From the NCBI RefSeq assembly GCF_004115085.1, contig NZ_QXJP01000003.1, positions 186,001-250,000 on the forward strand: 64,000 bases of DNA, in the 5' to 3' direction. This DNA is from Longirhabdus pacifica. GTDB taxonomy: Bacteria; Bacillota; Bacilli; Paenibacillales; DSM-105158. Position 1 is the first letter of the stretch, and every line of letters starts with the position of its first letter. Below the pieces are notes generated by a model, which was not told the origin of the DNA, made no database searches, and saw nothing but the letters and a program-made list of their open reading frames with translations. The position numbers were made by a program, and so were the translations under genes. Below, piece by piece: positions 53,604 to 62,506 of the stretch.

Positions 53604-54647
53604 TTATATAAATACATACGTCATCGTGATGCATATAAACACGATACAAGTAATGTAAAACAGTAAAGAGAATACAAACTTAGCTTTAAAAGCACTCAAG
53701 AGCATGATCGTATTTTTCAGATCAATCATGGGACCATACACGAGAAATGCTAGTATGGAGGTAGTAGGAAACAGCCCTCTGAAAGATGCACCAATAAATG
53801 CATCTGCCTCTGAACATAAAGATAAGAAATATGCTAATCCCATCATCACTATCGTAGAACCAAGTGCGTTTTCACCGAATAATAACAGGGAAGACGTCGG
53901 TACGTAAACTTGTATTGCTGACGCAATAAACGCACCAAGAATTAAAAACTTTGCTACATCAAAAAATTCATCAATAGAATGCTTCAATACACCATGAAGC
54001 TTCTTTCCCATCGATTCCTTATGCTCATGATGATCGTGATGGTGATGTCCATGATCATCACCTTCATGTCCGTGATGTTCGTGAGACGATGAGTCTGCTA
54101 CATGTTTTAATTGATTTCCTTTTACCACATAACTTATCACTAAAGCAATGAGCAATGCAGCAACAAAACCTATCCCCATTCTCAAACTAGCCATAACCAC
54201 ATCGTTACCAAATGCCATATATGTAGACAAAATAACAATCGGATTAATCAATGGACCTGTGAGCATAAAACCAACTGCCGCATAAATCGGAACAGATTTT
54301 TTCACTAATCTTCTTACTATAGGTACAATACCACATTCGCATGCTGGAAAAAAGGCCCCTACAACACAACTCATCACAACAGCCAAAAAACGATTTTTAG
54401 GAATCCATCTGCGAATATGTTCTTCTGTAATAAAAATTTGGATAAAACCCGCAATCAGCACCCCAATAAGTACAAACGGAATAGCTTCAATTAAGATACT
54501 GAGAAAAATGGTATTCAGTTGCTTGAATGAAGCAGGTACTTCTATCATCATGAACGAAGGAAGAAGTTGTCCAGATAAAAAGTAGTTTAGCATTAAAGCG
54601 ACGAATGCTATACCTATCATGTCTAAAATATAATTTTTGCGTAACAC
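53604..54647 (-). CDS. Permease of the DUF318/YcgR family with His-rich loop
   Basis: A 347-residue protein with about eight membrane helices. The conserved FFPACECGIVPI and LTGPLINPIVI motifs identify the DUF318 permease family. A cytoplasmic loop (about 195-218) carries a dense His cluster, beginning HEHHGHEGDDHGHHHH, which strongly suggests zinc or another divalent metal as ligand. GTG start at 54645-54647, 8 nt after AAAGGAG. A Zur-box promoter precedes it, so zinc is the best guess for what the pair handles; the direction of transport is unknown. Confidence 0.9.
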   Translation of the reverse strand: MLRKNYILDMIGIAFVALMLNYFLSGQLLPSFMMIEVPASFKQLNTIFLSILIEAIPFVLIGVLIAGFIQIFITEEHIRRWIPKNRFLAVVMSCVVGAFFPACECGIVPIVRRLVKKSVPIYAAVGFMLTGPLINPIVILSTYMAFGNDVVMASLRMGIGFVAALLIALVISYVVKGNQLKHVADSSSHEHHGHEGDDHGHHHHDHHEHKESMGKKLHGVLKHSIDEFFDVAKFLILGAFIASAIQVYVPTSSLLLFGENALGSTIVMMGLAYFLSLCSEADAFIGASFRGLFPTTSILAFLVYGPMIDLKNTIMLLSAFKAKFVFSLLFYITCIVFICITMTYVFI

Positions 54648-54679
54648 TCGCTTGTCTCCTTTCTTTGTCCAATACACAC

Positions 54680-54709
54680 ATTATAAACCGTAATTATTAC
54701 TATTTACAA
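54680..54709 (-). promoter_or_regulatory. Promoter with Zur box for the ycgR-ycgQ-like operon
   Basis: On the minus strand TTGTAA (54704-54709), 18 nt and a perfect TATAAT (54680-54685) form the promoter. Between and over these elements lies 54684-54706, which matches the B. subtilis Zur consensus TAAATCGTAATNATTACGATTTA at all but two positions. A repressor bound there would block RNA polymerase directly. Confidence 0.85.
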
Positions 54710-55157
54710 CCACAATATGATCAAATGAAAATCAACTTAATGTAAAAATGATGGTATATCACTGGTATAGTCACTTCTTTTTCGCTTCCCATTTTTTTAT
54801 GCACTAATGATAGAGAATACCTTTGAAGTTTTATATCGTCTATAGTACATATATTATGTATATACTATGGAACAAGTTATTTGATCATGACTATTTTATA
54901 CTCTTATTTTATTGTATAGATTTAAAAAAAGTTTCATTTTCCTTTACTTTCCTTTATTCTAGTAATGATACAGAAAAAATAAACAATGAGATAATGAAGT
55001 CAACATTACTGCATATACTTGTCTATATACATGGAGAGGGAGGTGAAACTGCTATAAAAGTAAGCAGAATACGTTTCATTCAAACAGCAGAGATAGAAAA
55101 CAGAGAGTAAAAATGAAAATGAGCCTATTCCGTTATTGTTTTTATAGCAGGATAGAT
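54710..55157. other. Intergenic region before the aldo/keto reductase gene
   Basis: Beyond the Zur-controlled promoter this 448-nt AT-rich stretch shows no supported feature. A 95-codon plus-strand frame (54823-55110) lacks a ribosome site, has biased composition, and is not called. A GAGGGAGGTGAAA sequence (55035-55047) resembles a ribosome site but has no start codon at a suitable distance. Confidence 0.45.
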
Positions 55158-56132
55158 ATGATACCAAAACGAAAACTAGGAACATCTGATTTAGAAATTT
55201 CCGCATTAGGTTTAGGTTGTTGGCAGTTTAGTAAAGGTGTAGGGATGATAGGTAACTTTTGGTCCAGTGTAGACGACAAGATGATTGAGGAGATTATTCA
55301 AACATCACTAGATGGGGGAATCAACTGGTTCGATACAGCGGAGGCTTATGGAAATGGAGAGTCAGAAAAAGCGCTTGCCCGTATATTAAACAAGATGGAT
55401 GTAACAGAAAAAGACGCACTTATCGCTACGAAATGGTGGCCTGTTTTACGCAGGGCATCCTCTATTACTAAAACCATTCAAGATCGTATCGACTGTCTGC
55501 AAGGAAGAACGATCCACTTACATCAAGTACATCAACCGTTCTCGATTTCCTCTATTAAAAAGCAAATGAAAGCCATGGCGGAGCTTGTTCAATCTGGTAA
55601 AGTCGTCACCGTGGGCGTAAGTAATTTTAATGCCAAACAAATGCGACAAGCACACGAAGAATTAGCGCAATATGATATCCCACTCGTTTCAAATCAAGTC
55701 AAATACAGTCTGCTAGATCGTCGGATGGAAAGCAACGATGTCATTAACACGGCGAAAGAACTAGGCATTACGATCATCGCCTATTCTCCACTAGAACAAG
55801 GATTGGTCACAGGTAAATTTCATAAAAATCCTGAATTACTACAGCAACTATCGAGAAGCCGCCGCATCATGAATCGAAAAAAATTCAAAAATATTACTAC
55901 TTCTCAACCGCTTATCGATACATTGGAAAGTATAGCGGAGAAATATGAAGTATCCCCAAGCCAAATTGCTTTAAATTGGCTCATCACTTTCCACGGAGAC
56001 ACCGTCGTTGCTATCCCAGGAGCAACCAAGATCTCCCATGCAAAAGAAAACATCAGTGCGTTGTCATTTCGATTGAATGAGAGCGAGTTAGAAGAAATCG
56101 ATAAAGTATCCAAGCAAGTGCTGAGTATGTAA
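55158..56132 (+). CDS. Aldo/keto reductase
   Basis: NADPH-dependent carbonyl reductase, TIM-barrel, 324 residues, similar to YccK/IolS-type bacterial enzymes. Catalytic residues are visible: Asp and Tyr in DTAEAYGNGESE, Lys in IATKWWP and His in HLHQVHQP. The C-terminal GATKISHAKENI binds the cofactor. The ATG at 55158 is 5 nt after AGGA; an upstream in-frame ATG would add 15 residues not found in relatives. No partner genes; the substrate is unknown. Confidence 0.92.
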   Translation: MIPKRKLGTSDLEISALGLGCWQFSKGVGMIGNFWSSVDDKMIEEIIQTSLDGGINWFDTAEAYGNGESEKALARILNKMDVTEKDALIATKWWPVLRRASSITKTIQDRIDCLQGRTIHLHQVHQPFSISSIKKQMKAMAELVQSGKVVTVGVSNFNAKQMRQAHEELAQYDIPLVSNQVKYSLLDRRMESNDVINTAKELGITIIAYSPLEQGLVTGKFHKNPELLQQLSRSRRIMNRKKFKNITTSQPLIDTLESIAEKYEVSPSQIALNWLITFHGDTVVAIPGATKISHAKENISALSFRLNESELEEIDKVSKQVLSM

Positions 56133-56421
56133 ACCAACACATACATTGGATGTCAACGGAAGTGATGTAACACTTAGAAAAAGTGATGTATGGCATACAA
56201 ATAGAAGGTAGTAAGTAGCAAGGTAAAAGAATAAACGATGAATGTATACAAACAGGATGAGAAAAGACCACGAAGGTTAGTGATCCTAAAAGCTAAATGT
56301 TACTCTAGTTTTTGGGGTACAGCACCAGTAGATTTCAATTTCGTGGTTCTTTCCCGCCTGTTATTTTTAATGTGTAATCTTTATATTTTACAACCTGTTC
56401 ACATTCAACCTTGCTGCTTTA

Positions 56422-56469
56422 GATCTTTCTAGCTTTCGATCTTTCTAGCTTTCGATCTTTCTAGCTTTC
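56422..56469. repeat. Three perfect 16-bp tandem repeats
   Basis: GATCTTTCTAGCTTTC is repeated three times head to tail without a mismatch. It lies in the 361-nt gap (56133-56493) between the aldo/keto reductase gene and the toroid-protein gene, 25 nt beyond the stop of the latter. The copies look recent and may vary in number between strains. I see no other feature in that gap. Confidence 0.92.
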
Positions 56470-56493
56470 ATTCATGCTCTCTCTATTTTCATG

Positions 56494-57399
56494 TTAATTT
56501 TCCAATCGATCATAGTTACGTAGCATGACCAAATAGTCGTATGTTAAGAAGCTGCTCCATTCTTTCTTCGCCATTTGCTCTTCTTCCTCAAATTGCCCCC
56601 ATGACCAATTACCTTCCCAATTGCCATGAGACGTTTGCTGCGCGATAAGATGGTCTAAGTTGTCTGGAATGACTTTTGCAAATAGCTCATACTGCTTACA
56701 AGATGGGTGCGGAATGACATACAGTGGCTGTAAACCGTATGTATTCCATTTGTTCTGATCTGTTTCCACTATGCTAAGTAACATTTTATTTATATTAGAA
56801 GCAATTTTATCGTATTGTTGATCTGTAAGAAATGGGATCATTCTCATGATGCTCATCGTTTCATGATGATCAAAATGCTCCAACTCAGTAATATAGGAAA
56901 GTGCCGATGTCGTTAGATGCTGTAAAAACTCCTGTGGCACGAGTGTATGGTAATGACGAAGCAAGCCGATAATTTCCATTGTAGGATTACCCCACGGCCA
57001 ATCTTCACTATAATTCCACCACACTGCACGTGGAGCATTGTTCACTTCTTTCGGAACGATCTGCCAACCGTTCTTTTCTTTAACAAAAGTGCGTAACAAA
57101 TAGTGTACAGCGGACTGCACCATCTCATCTTGACTGTCCGCTTCAATAAGGTACAAAAAGCGAAGACCTATCGCTGTTCCAATAGCGGAAGAAGCTTTGC
57201 ATCTCATATCAGGTTCAATCGCATTACCGAATCCACCATCTTCATTTTGAAAATGTTGTAATGCTTTCTTGACTTCTTCCCTACTCCCATGCTCAAATGC
57301 ATAGCAGTATAATGCATAGTCTAATGGGCGGCCTTCATACTGCAAAAAATGTTTTGCTTTTTCAACGTTCACTTTGGATACTTTGGTTATCTTGTCCAT
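56494..57399 (-). CDS. Prenyltransferase/squalene-oxidase-like alpha-toroid protein
   Basis: A cytoplasmic 301-residue helical protein. LQHFQNEDGGFGNAIEPD is a QW-like motif of the terpenoid cyclase/protein prenyltransferase toroid fold, repeated more weakly at NWEGNWSWGQF. The catalytic DxDD of squalene-hopene cyclases is absent, so terpene cyclisation is unlikely. The family is widespread in Bacillus without known function. The gene stands alone. Confidence 0.75.
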   Translation of the reverse strand: MDKITKVSKVNVEKAKHFLQYEGRPLDYALYCYAFEHGSREEVKKALQHFQNEDGGFGNAIEPDMRCKASSAIGTAIGLRFLYLIEADSQDEMVQSAVHYLLRTFVKEKNGWQIVPKEVNNAPRAVWWNYSEDWPWGNPTMEIIGLLRHYHTLVPQEFLQHLTTSALSYITELEHFDHHETMSIMRMIPFLTDQQYDKIASNINKMLLSIVETDQNKWNTYGLQPLYVIPHPSCKQYELFAKVIPDNLDHLIAQQTSHGNWEGNWSWGQFEEEEQMAKKEWSSFLTYDYLVMLRNYDRLEN

Positions 57400-57747
57400 G
57401 GAGTATACCTACCCTTCCCTTCTTATCTTTGATCTTTTCAGTTCAGTTGCTTAATACTAAAATATATTTAATTATGAACATCATGCTTCTGTTATTATGC
57501 TTTTCTGTAAATAAAGCAGTGACTATATTTTCATATTCGACATGACAAATATGCTTTCCTTTGCTGCCATCATTCTTTTCTTCCATTCATGTCTATCATG
57601 AGAAAGTATTAGTATTTTAATAACAAATGGAAAAAAGGCATGCTTGCGGTATAATGAAAAATAGTATAGGAAAAATTTTACTTCACATGATAATACACAT
57701 CATGCGTCATTTGCAGATGATATCATGAAGCAGGAATGGAGAATAAT
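57400..57747. other. Intergenic region before the lipoprotein gene
   Basis: A 348-nt AT-rich gap. TATAAT (57651-57656) lies about 90 nt before the lipoprotein start without a good -35. Nothing else is recognisable. Confidence 0.4.
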
Positions 57748-58161
57748 ATGAAAAAAATAATGATTTTTGGTATTTTAGTTGGTCTACTATCTGGATGTGC
57801 AGGCTTACAAGATTTTGATATTGCCCTAGGAGAAGATTATTATATTAATAGAATCTCTTCTCATGTCATTACCATAAATGAGACACGAGAAGCGCATTCT
57901 ACTGTCATGTATGAAGTCATTCCGTCCGAAGTATTAGAAGTAGGATTTAATGACGATTTTATTATAGCAAAACAATTGGCTGAAAAAGAAAATGTATCTT
58001 ATGTCTCTTATGTGTTTCATTACTGGATCATCAACAAGAACGAGCGCATCGTTATAGGCCCATTACAAGAACAGGACTTTAACAAACAACTAGAAACCCA
58101 ACAAATAAAGATACCACTTTATACTATCAATCAGTTACGTTCCATGTCTTTGAAGGAGTAA
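57748..58161 (+). CDS. Small predicted lipoprotein
   Basis: A 137-residue exported protein with a lipoprotein signal: MKKIMIFGILVGLLSGC, in which LLSGC is the lipobox and Cys17 the lipidated residue. The mature part has no domain I recognise. ATG at 57748, 6 nt after GGAG. It stands alone, convergent with an HxlR regulator gene. Confidence 0.8.
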   Translation: MKKIMIFGILVGLLSGCAGLQDFDIALGEDYYINRISSHVITINETREAHSTVMYEVIPSEVLEVGFNDDFIIAKQLAEKENVSYVSYVFHYWIINKNERIVIGPLQEQDFNKQLETQQIKIPLYTINQLRSMSLKE

Positions 58162-58200
58162 AACACGCTGTGCTGTGGATACAGAAACTAAAGTAAAGAG

Positions 58201-58587
58201 CTATTTATCTTCTTGGACATTATTCTCTTGTTTAATTTGAGCCATTCGCTGTTTTCCCCAATCATACATCATCTCCACGATAGGCAACAACGTCATCCCT
58301 AGTTCTGTCATAGAATATTCCACTTTCGGCGGCACTTCAGGGTAAACCTCTCTGTGCACAATCCCATCTTCTATCAGTTCTCGTAGTTGATTTGTTAATA
58401 CTTTATGTGATATCCCTGAAAAAAGTTTTTGCAGTTCACTGAATCGATGTGGACCTTCTACACCTAAATGCCACAAAATAACTACCTTCCATTTGCCACT
58501 AAGTATAGATAAAGTTAATTCTTTTTCACAATGATAATCATGATTTAAAATTCTATTTTTAATCTCTTCTCGCAATGTATCTGACAT
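58201..58587 (-). CDS. HxlR-family (DUF24) transcriptional regulator
   Basis: A 128-residue winged-helix regulator. [20 protein letters not shown] carries the near-N-terminal Cys that senses thiol-reactive electrophiles in YodB/HypR/CatR relatives. [20 protein letters not shown] is the recognition helix region. ATG at 58585-58587, 9 nt after AAGGGG. It is divergent from a DJ-1/PfpI gene, whose promoter holds a dyad; repression of that gene is likely. Confidence 0.92.
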   Translation of the reverse strand: MSDTLREEIKNRILNHDYHCEKELTLSILSGKWKVVILWHLGVEGPHRFSELQKLFSGISHKVLTNQLRELIEDGIVHREVYPEVPPKVEYSMTELGMTLLPIVEMMYDWGKQRMAQIKQENNVQEDK

Positions 58588-58714
58588 AGATAGCAACCCC
58601 TTTTTTATAATATAAGATGAACAAATGATGGAATACAAGTTTACACCTCAGTAGCCAGGCGTAAAGGTTGTGTATGGTAATTTCTCCATCTTATGAATAG
58701 TAGTAGTAAGTTAG

Positions 58715-58742
58715 TTGAACAAGTTCATTCCACTTATATAGT
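58715..58742 (+). promoter_or_regulatory. Promoter and candidate HxlR operator of the DJ-1/PfpI gene
   Basis: TTGAAC (58715-58720), 16 nt and TATAGT (58737-58742). The dyad TGAAC-AA-GTTCA (58716-58727) covers the -35 element. A direct repeat GTAACC (58741-58746 and 58752-58757) lies at the start site. Either could be the operator for the divergent HxlR regulator. Confidence 0.55.
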
Positions 58743-58856
58743 AACCGTTTGGTAACCTCCGCACAAAAAAGTGCATTCTTCACAGTGTAAAAAAACGTCG
58801 GTAGAATGAAATATGTAATACAACGAAAACTTTTCTATTTCAGGAGGCGAATGTTA

Positions 58857-59375
58857 ATGAATAAAAAAGCACTATTTATTATACCACCAGAACGATTTAA
58901 TGAGGATGAATTATTCCATCCGAAAAAAGCATTAGAAAGTGCAGGACATCAAGTGACCATTGCCAGTACAAAAACAGGTGAAATCATTGGGGACTACAAA
59001 GAAAAAACGACTGCCGAAGTCATCTTCTCTGATGTTTCAGCTACTGATTATGATGTCATTGCTGTCATTGGAGGTTCTGGTACGAATGACCATCTATGGC
59101 CTAATCAAGAACTACTAAACTACTTAAAGCAAACGCATGAACAAAAAGTTCTTCTTACAGGAATTTGTGCTGGTGCTGTAACTGTAGCAAAAACTGGTTT
59201 GCTGTCAGGCCGACAAGCAACATGTTATCCAGTGGACGTACAAATGAACGGATTAAAAGAAAATAACGTACAGTATGTGGAGCAGCATGTCGTTGCACAT
59301 TCTGATATTATTACAGGCGACGGACCAGACGGTGCTAAAGCCTTTGGAGAGAAGCTAGTTGAGGTATTACGTTAA
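58857..59375 (+). CDS. DJ-1/PfpI family protein
   Basis: A 172-residue flavodoxin-like-fold protein. The nucleophilic elbow LLTGICAGAVTVAKTGLLSG contains the reactive Cys, and YDVIAVIGGSGTND contributes the oxyanion side. Family members include deglycase/glyoxalase-like and electrophile-response proteins. ATG at 58857 after AGGAGG; the ATG two codons earlier is too close to that site. The divergent HxlR regulator suggests induction by reactive carbonyls or quinones. Confidence 0.88.
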   Translation: MNKKALFIIPPERFNEDELFHPKKALESAGHQVTIASTKTGEIIGDYKEKTTAEVIFSDVSATDYDVIAVIGGSGTNDHLWPNQELLNYLKQTHEQKVLLTGICAGAVTVAKTGLLSGRQATCYPVDVQMNGLKENNVQYVEQHVVAHSDIITGDGPDGAKAFGEKLVEVLR

Positions 59376-59434
59376 TTCAATATTATTTCCCACTATAATT
59401 TACTATGCTGCAAAAAAGAGTGCTACTTCCCATT

Positions 59435-59500
59435 TAAAATGTAGTGTATGTGGTTCTAAAATCTAGTGTACTCGGTCTTAAAATCTAGTGTATTTGATTT
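59435..59500. repeat. Three 22-bp direct repeats (iteron-like)
   Basis: TAAAATNTAGTGTA recurs at 59435, 59457 and 59479, giving three units of exactly 22 bp with a conserved 14-bp head and a variable 8-bp tail. The units lie about two helical turns apart, so a protein could bind them on one face. They lie in the 216-nt gap between the DJ-1/PfpI gene and the kynurenine operon end. Confidence 0.85.
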
Positions 59501-59507
59501 TAGCCAT

Positions 59508-59562
59508 AAAAAAATCCCGTATATAGCAAACATACTTTTTTAAAATGTCTACTGTATACGGG
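59508..59562 (-). terminator. Terminator of the kynurenine operon
   Basis: On the minus strand CCCGTATA (59555-59562) pairs with TATACGGG (59516-59523) around a long loop, followed by ATTTTTTT. It starts 30 nt after the kynA stop. The long loop makes it moderately strong. Confidence 0.65.
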
Positions 59563-59591
59563 TACATATGCTAGGGATACATATCCCTTTT

Positions 59592-60287
59592 CTAATCTTC
59601 TAATGGCTTGGCATTATAACTGCTGCCCGTGAACTCCGTCAACTCGCAAATCGCTTCCCACAGTTCTGGATAAAACGTTTGACGTACTCCTTTTTCCAAC
59701 ATTTGTGCTGGAATGCCTTTTAAACTTTTGGTTTCCAATCCTATCATGCGTTTTACGATTTGAAGGTGATGATGACGAAAACTTTGAAACCCTTCATCAA
59801 ATTGTATCAGTGCCTGCATGCATTGAAATAACTGCGGATGTTGCTTGGATTGTTTATGTAATGATAAGGGGGTTAATTCTTCTTGCTTCAACAATGCAGC
59901 AAATGGCTTCCACAGTTTTGGTCCTTCTTGTAATATTTGATTAAATCCAGGTGAATCTTGACCGCTCCCTCTTCCTAAAGCTAAGCGAATGGTATGGTAA
60001 TCCATTGGACTAATGACTTTGACCATGCTAAATACTTGTGGTAAATGATGCACATGCATATGAATACGTTGTAACTGCTGGATGGCTTGGAACACTTGCT
60101 GCTGAATCATGCTCTTCTCTGCTAAATCCATGTACTGCAATACTAATTTAAAATGCAGCTCTGCAATTTGATGTACCATTTGAAATGTTAATTCATCTTC
60201 ACAGCATAGCTCATCATCTGTTTTTTGGAGCTGTAATAACTGCTCTGTTCGAATATATTTTTCATAATCAGATAGTACGTTACTCAT
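59592..60287 (-). CDS. Tryptophan 2,3-dioxygenase-like haem protein (divergent)
   Basis: By operon position it opens the indole ring of tryptophan to N-formylkynurenine. The 231 residues keep the TDO layout: SDYEKYIRTEQLLQLQ, HQIAELHFKLVLQYM, and the proximal haem His in FRHHHLQIVKRMIG. Two family motifs are changed. The substrate-side SSGFQSxQ is replaced by GRGSGQDSPGF, and the GTGGSSG loop that holds the amino acid is missing, with a shorter protein as result. ATG at 60285-60287 after GGGAG. Substrate range may differ from classical KynA, so I leave the symbol empty. Confidence 0.8.
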   Translation of the reverse strand: MSNVLSDYEKYIRTEQLLQLQKTDDELCCEDELTFQMVHQIAELHFKLVLQYMDLAEKSMIQQQVFQAIQQLQRIHMHVHHLPQVFSMVKVISPMDYHTIRLALGRGSGQDSPGFNQILQEGPKLWKPFAALLKQEELTPLSLHKQSKQHPQLFQCMQALIQFDEGFQSFRHHHLQIVKRMIGLETKSLKGIPAQMLEKGVRQTFYPELWEAICELTEFTGSSYNAKPLED

Positions 60288-60318
60288 GATTATCACTCTC
60301 CCATTATGGTTTCATGGT

Positions 60319-60951
60319 TCAAGAATTTGTTTCGTTCTTTCGCAGTACCGCTCTCACTGGACTTCCATCACCCTCTACCAATGGTAATGGCAAAGCAATC
60401 AACTCATATTTTCCTGGATCGACATGTGCTAATTGTACAGACTCCAGAATATGGATATGATGGTTGTGCAGGGCATGATGTGCAGGTAATGTTTTGCTGT
60501 CTATCGCATCTACGGAAGGCACGTCAACGCCGATTAACTGTACTCCTTTTTCAGCTAAATATGGTGCAATATCTGGTCTTAAAAATGTGAATTCTGGCGG
60601 AAAAACACGCTGATCTTTCCAAGAATCGGTACGAATCAAGAGCCTTGTTACTCCCTCTAAATGTATATGCTTTAAATCTTCTGCTCCAATACTTTCCATA
60701 TTCAATGCATGAATGACAAGTGCCTCGCCCACATACCTTGCAATGTCTAAGTCGATGACTTTTTGACCATCACCTGAAAAGTGAAACGGAGCGTCAATAT
60801 GTGTTCCCGTATGTGTGCTCATCGTTACTTTTCCTACGTTAACGGAGCCGCTATCTGCTTTAGTCCAACTTAGTTCAAACGAAAAAGGGGTGTCTCCTGG
60901 CCATGTCGGTACGTTTTCCCCTAGTCTTCGTGATATATCTATTAGAGTCAT
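60319..60951 (-). CDS. kynB: Kynurenine formamidase (arylformamidase)
   Basis: Hydrolyses N-formylkynurenine to kynurenine and formate. This 210-residue cyclase-family hydrolase has the metal motif STHTGTHIDAPFHF and RRLGENVPTWPGDTPF at the N-terminus, plus GVDVPSVDAIDSK. ATG at 60949-60951 (GGGA 5 nt upstream); the open frame extends 27 codons further without a ribosome site or similarity. Lies between kynU and the dioxygenase gene. Confidence 0.93.
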   Translation of the reverse strand: MTLIDISRRLGENVPTWPGDTPFSFELSWTKADSGSVNVGKVTMSTHTGTHIDAPFHFSGDGQKVIDLDIARYVGEALVIHALNMESIGAEDLKHIHLEGVTRLLIRTDSWKDQRVFPPEFTFLRPDIAPYLAEKGVQLIGVDVPSVDAIDSKTLPAHHALHNHHIHILESVQLAHVDPGKYELIALPLPLVEGDGSPVRAVLRKNETNS

Positions 60952-61084
60952 CGTTGTCCCATCTCCTCTTTTCAGTCTAATACTGGGTAATTTGACTTTA
61001 CGCTGTTTCTCCAACTTATTATCACAATCCACTATCTATACAGCGATGTTCCTTTGCAGAACAGAAAGCAATGCATCAGCTACA

Positions 61085-62395
61085 CTAGGCGATAACTTCT
61101 CGCTTATTTTCATATTCTTCATACTCTTTATCCATCATCACTTGCTTCAAACATTGCACTGCATCAAATACTTCACCATAGCTTGTGTACAGCGACACAG
61201 GAGCAAGACGAATTACATTCGGTGCGCGAAAATCTGGGATAATCCCTTTTGCTTTCAAACTTTTGCAAATTCTCGCCGCTTCGTCATGTTCCAAACAAAC
61301 GTGGCCTCCCCTTCTTTCATCTTCTAACGGATTTCCGATGTGGAAGCCGAAGCCTTGTAGTTCATGTTGGATTAAATACATTAAATAAGACGTTATATGT
61401 AAAGATTTAGCGCGAATACGTTGTATTGTTGCCTCATGAAACATTTCTAGTGATCCTATTAAAGGGGACATACTCAAAATATGCGGTGTACCAATTTGCA
61501 TTCCTCCCGCGTGTGGCGCTGGTGTAAACGTATGCTCCATGTCAAATTGCTTTTGCTTATCTGAACCAAACCATCCCGCTAATCCCGGCTGTCTACTAAA
61601 ATGTTTTTCATGCACAAATAGAGCCCCTACCGCACCGGGCCCGCTATTTAAATATTTATACGTACACCAATACGCAAAATCTACGTTCCAGCTATGAAAC
61701 TCGTGAGGTATTGCACCAATGGAGTGACAAGCATCAAAACCTACGATCATTCCTAGTTCATGTGCATGGGATGTAATACGCTGAATATCTAGTAATTGCC
61801 CACTCCTGTATAGCACTGTTGGTAATACGAGTAGCGCAATCTCTTCCGTCATAGCTCCCATAATATCTTCTTGTGTTATCGTACGACCGTCACGGCTTCT
61901 TATCTTCATAAGATGCGATTCAGGATCTAGTCCATGTAATTGCAAATGGCTTTGCAGTGCATAAATATCGGATGGAAAATTCAACTCATCTGCGATGATC
62001 TTTGTTCTTTTTCCCTCGGGTCGATAAAACGTAGCTAACAACTGATGCAAATTAGATGTAGTAGAACCTGTGACAACCACTTCATTTTCCTGTGCTCCAA
62101 CTAACGGAGCCATCTTGTTGCCTAATTTTTCAGATAAATAAAACCAAGGATGATCCCCTTCTGTCCAACCATCAATGCCGAACTGCTTCCAATCTTCTAA
62201 AGCATGAAGTAGGGACTTCTCTGCTCGCTTCGAACATAGCCCTAGCGAATTACCATCTAAATAAATGTACCCTTCTTTTACATAAAACTCGTCTCTAAAT
62301 TTACTTAGCACATCTTGCTGGTCTAATGATTTCGCATAGGACTTAGATAAATCAAAATTTCTTTCCGCAAATAATGAAGTAGACTGTGATTTCAT
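61085..62395 (-). CDS. kynU: Kynureninase
   Basis: A PLP enzyme cleaving kynurenine to anthranilate and alanine. The 436 residues include [20 protein letters not shown] (phosphate-binding), [14 protein letters not shown] and the PLP Lys in [20 protein letters not shown] lies 5 nt before the ATG. First gene of the kynU-kynB-dioxygenase operon; the pathway yields anthranilate and alanine from tryptophan. Confidence 0.95.
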   Translation of the reverse strand: MKSQSTSLFAERNFDLSKSYAKSLDQQDVLSKFRDEFYVKEGYIYLDGNSLGLCSKRAEKSLLHALEDWKQFGIDGWTEGDHPWFYLSEKLGNKMAPLVGAQENEVVVTGSTTSNLHQLLATFYRPEGKRTKIIADELNFPSDIYALQSHLQLHGLDPESHLMKIRSRDGRTITQEDIMGAMTEEIALLVLPTVLYRSGQLLDIQRITSHAHELGMIVGFDACHSIGAIPHEFHSWNVDFAYWCTYKYLNSGPGAVGALFVHEKHFSRQPGLAGWFGSDKQKQFDMEHTFTPAPHAGGMQIGTPHILSMSPLIGSLEMFHEATIQRIRAKSLHITSYLMYLIQHELQGFGFHIGNPLEDERRGGHVCLEHDEAARICKSLKAKGIIPDFRAPNVIRLAPVSLYTSYGEVFDAVQCLKQVMMDKEYEEYENKREVIA

Positions 62396-62462
62396 AAGCA
62401 CCTCCATGTCTAGAAATACAAACTTGTTAAGACAATAAGCCCAGATTAACGTATGTATATAT

Positions 62463-62491
62463 AGTATATTTTATCTAAGCTTATTGCACAA
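62463..62491 (-). promoter_or_regulatory. Promoter of the kynurenine operon, flanked by an 8-bp inverted repeat
   Basis: On the minus strand TTGTGC (62486-62491), 17 nt and TATACT (62463-62468). CAATAAGC (62433-62440) and GCTTATTG (62479-62486) form an inverted repeat, one arm touching the -35 and one lying downstream of the -10, 46 bp apart. This could be a looping operator for an unlinked regulator. Confidence 0.6.
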
Positions 62492-62506
62492 AGCATTTCT
62501 TTTACT

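Noticed and set aside
54823-55110. 95-codon plus-strand frame before the aldo/keto reductase gene
   Set aside because: Tyr/Phe/Ile-rich translation typical of AT-rich non-coding DNA; no ribosome site at its start.
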